From Tetrahymena thermophila SB210 (lineage: Eukaryota; Ciliophora; Oligohymenophorea; Hymenostomatida; Tetrahymenidae), in contig NW_002476413.1 in assembly GCF_000189635.1 (NCBI RefSeq), positions 1-64,000 on the forward strand: a stretch of 64,000 nt of DNA, in the 5' to 3' direction. Position 1 is the first letter of the stretch, and each line of letters starts with the position of its first letter. A program made the translations under genes and the position numbers. Positions 63,601-64,000 of the stretch are shown in pieces. Under the pieces are notes generated by a model. That model made no database searches. It had not been told where the DNA came from and saw only the letters and a list, made by a program, of their open reading frames with translations.

Positions 63601-64000
63601 AATTATTCCTATAGGATATACAATTATTAAATCAAGCTTATATAACTGTAACGATTGATGATTCTATAAATTATGAATACTTTAAAATTTTTCCTTTGAA
63701 TTAAGTTAATTTTATTTCTCTTGAAGCTCCTATTTCTTTATATAGAAATATTTAAGATGATTTAAATCAGTATTATGATAATGGAGAAATATATGTTCTT
63801 ACCCCTTTTAACTATTAAATAAATGATAGAGTCTTCAAATATGACAAAGAATAAAATATAATTTTTACTGCTTAAATTTAAAAAGCTGATGGATAATTTG
63901 AAGATATTCCAGCTAACTTTTGGCTTTAATTTTCTACTAGAGATCTTTCCTTTAAAGGCACACCATCTACTTAAATATTCAATACAGAGTATGTGATTTT
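60612..64000 (+). CDS. Large secreted or surface protein with LVIVD-like and He_PIG/cadherin-like repeats (partial)
   Basis: Open from 60612 to the end of the window, with one intron (62369-62443, GT-AG, in frame), so at least 1100 residues. It begins with a signal peptide (QIILWQVTFLLAFVNSYD). The first part repeats the LVIVD-type pattern, where a chain of short beta units is marked by phrases such as YLWVAYETGLLEIYDISD, QNYLFTQLSSVGVYIFDVS, GIQIFLYQGNGV, GIQILDLKNVSNP and LLVATAERNQIYLINL; these form beta-propellers in known families. Near the end of the window FEDIPANFWLQFSTRDLSF followed by KGTPST matches the putative Ig/cadherin-like (He_PIG, Cadg) signature of a W-L-x-F, then FxGTP. Ciliates have large families of such proteins, often ending in a membrane segment; the C-terminus is outside the window. 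Confidence 0.85.

Noticed and set aside
1..64000. tRNA, rRNA and CRISPR features
   Set aside because: I looked for T-loop and acceptor-stem patterns and for regularly spaced repeats with unique spacers and found none. A covariance-model search would be needed to exclude small structured RNAs.

Overview
The window is the end of a ciliate macronuclear chromosome, most likely Tetrahymena. It starts with four perfect CCCCAA telomere units, is extremely AT-rich, and its genes read through only if TAA and TAG are glutamine and TGA is the only stop. Introns are GT-AG and about 50-320 nt, longer than the tiny introns of Paramecium. With the standard code nearly every gene looks broken, so every model here was read by hand with the ciliate code and, where possible, checked by exon-phase arithmetic.

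Layout. 1-970: telomere and gene-free subtelomere with a 30-bp repeat. 979-21260: four head-to-tail, intact paralogues (1266, 1272, 1298 and 1295 aa), each with nine exons at the same positions. Each encodes an N-terminal membrane segment, an extracellular Cache-like sensor domain, a second membrane segment, and a cytosolic part with a Q/N-rich linker, TPR-like repeats and a vWA-like domain. The last two copies are the youngest duplication. 22248-29457: three minus-strand genes, namely a Q/N-rich coiled-coil protein, a small membrane-anchored coiled-coil protein, and a gamma-glutamyl hydrolase with an unusual C-terminal membrane anchor. 30925-32589: a degenerate leucine-rich protein. 33.1-41.3 kb: two copies of a segment carrying a pepsin-fold protein that has lost both catalytic aspartates, with a secreted unknown protein between them. 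41.4-42.5 kb: a minus-strand LRR gene with one repeat per exon. 43.0-55.0 kb: two copies of a 5.5-5.9 kb cassette with two small unrecognised genes, one of which shows a strong excess of amino-acid replacements between copies. 55058-56572: a cytochrome P450 with codon use unlike its neighbours. 56.6-60.6 kb: gene-poor spacer. 60612 to the end: the start of a large secreted protein with LVIVD-like and He_PIG/cadherin-like repeats that runs off the window.

The common theme is subtelomeric duplication. Three families (Cache receptors x4, pseudo-pepsins x2, two-gene cassette x2) were copied as blocks with their flanks. At two block edges there are coding-like remnants, suggesting the copying cut into neighbouring genes. 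Many products are predicted to be membrane-bound or secreted, which suits a chromosome end used to diversify environmental sensing and surface proteins. That functional reading is inference.
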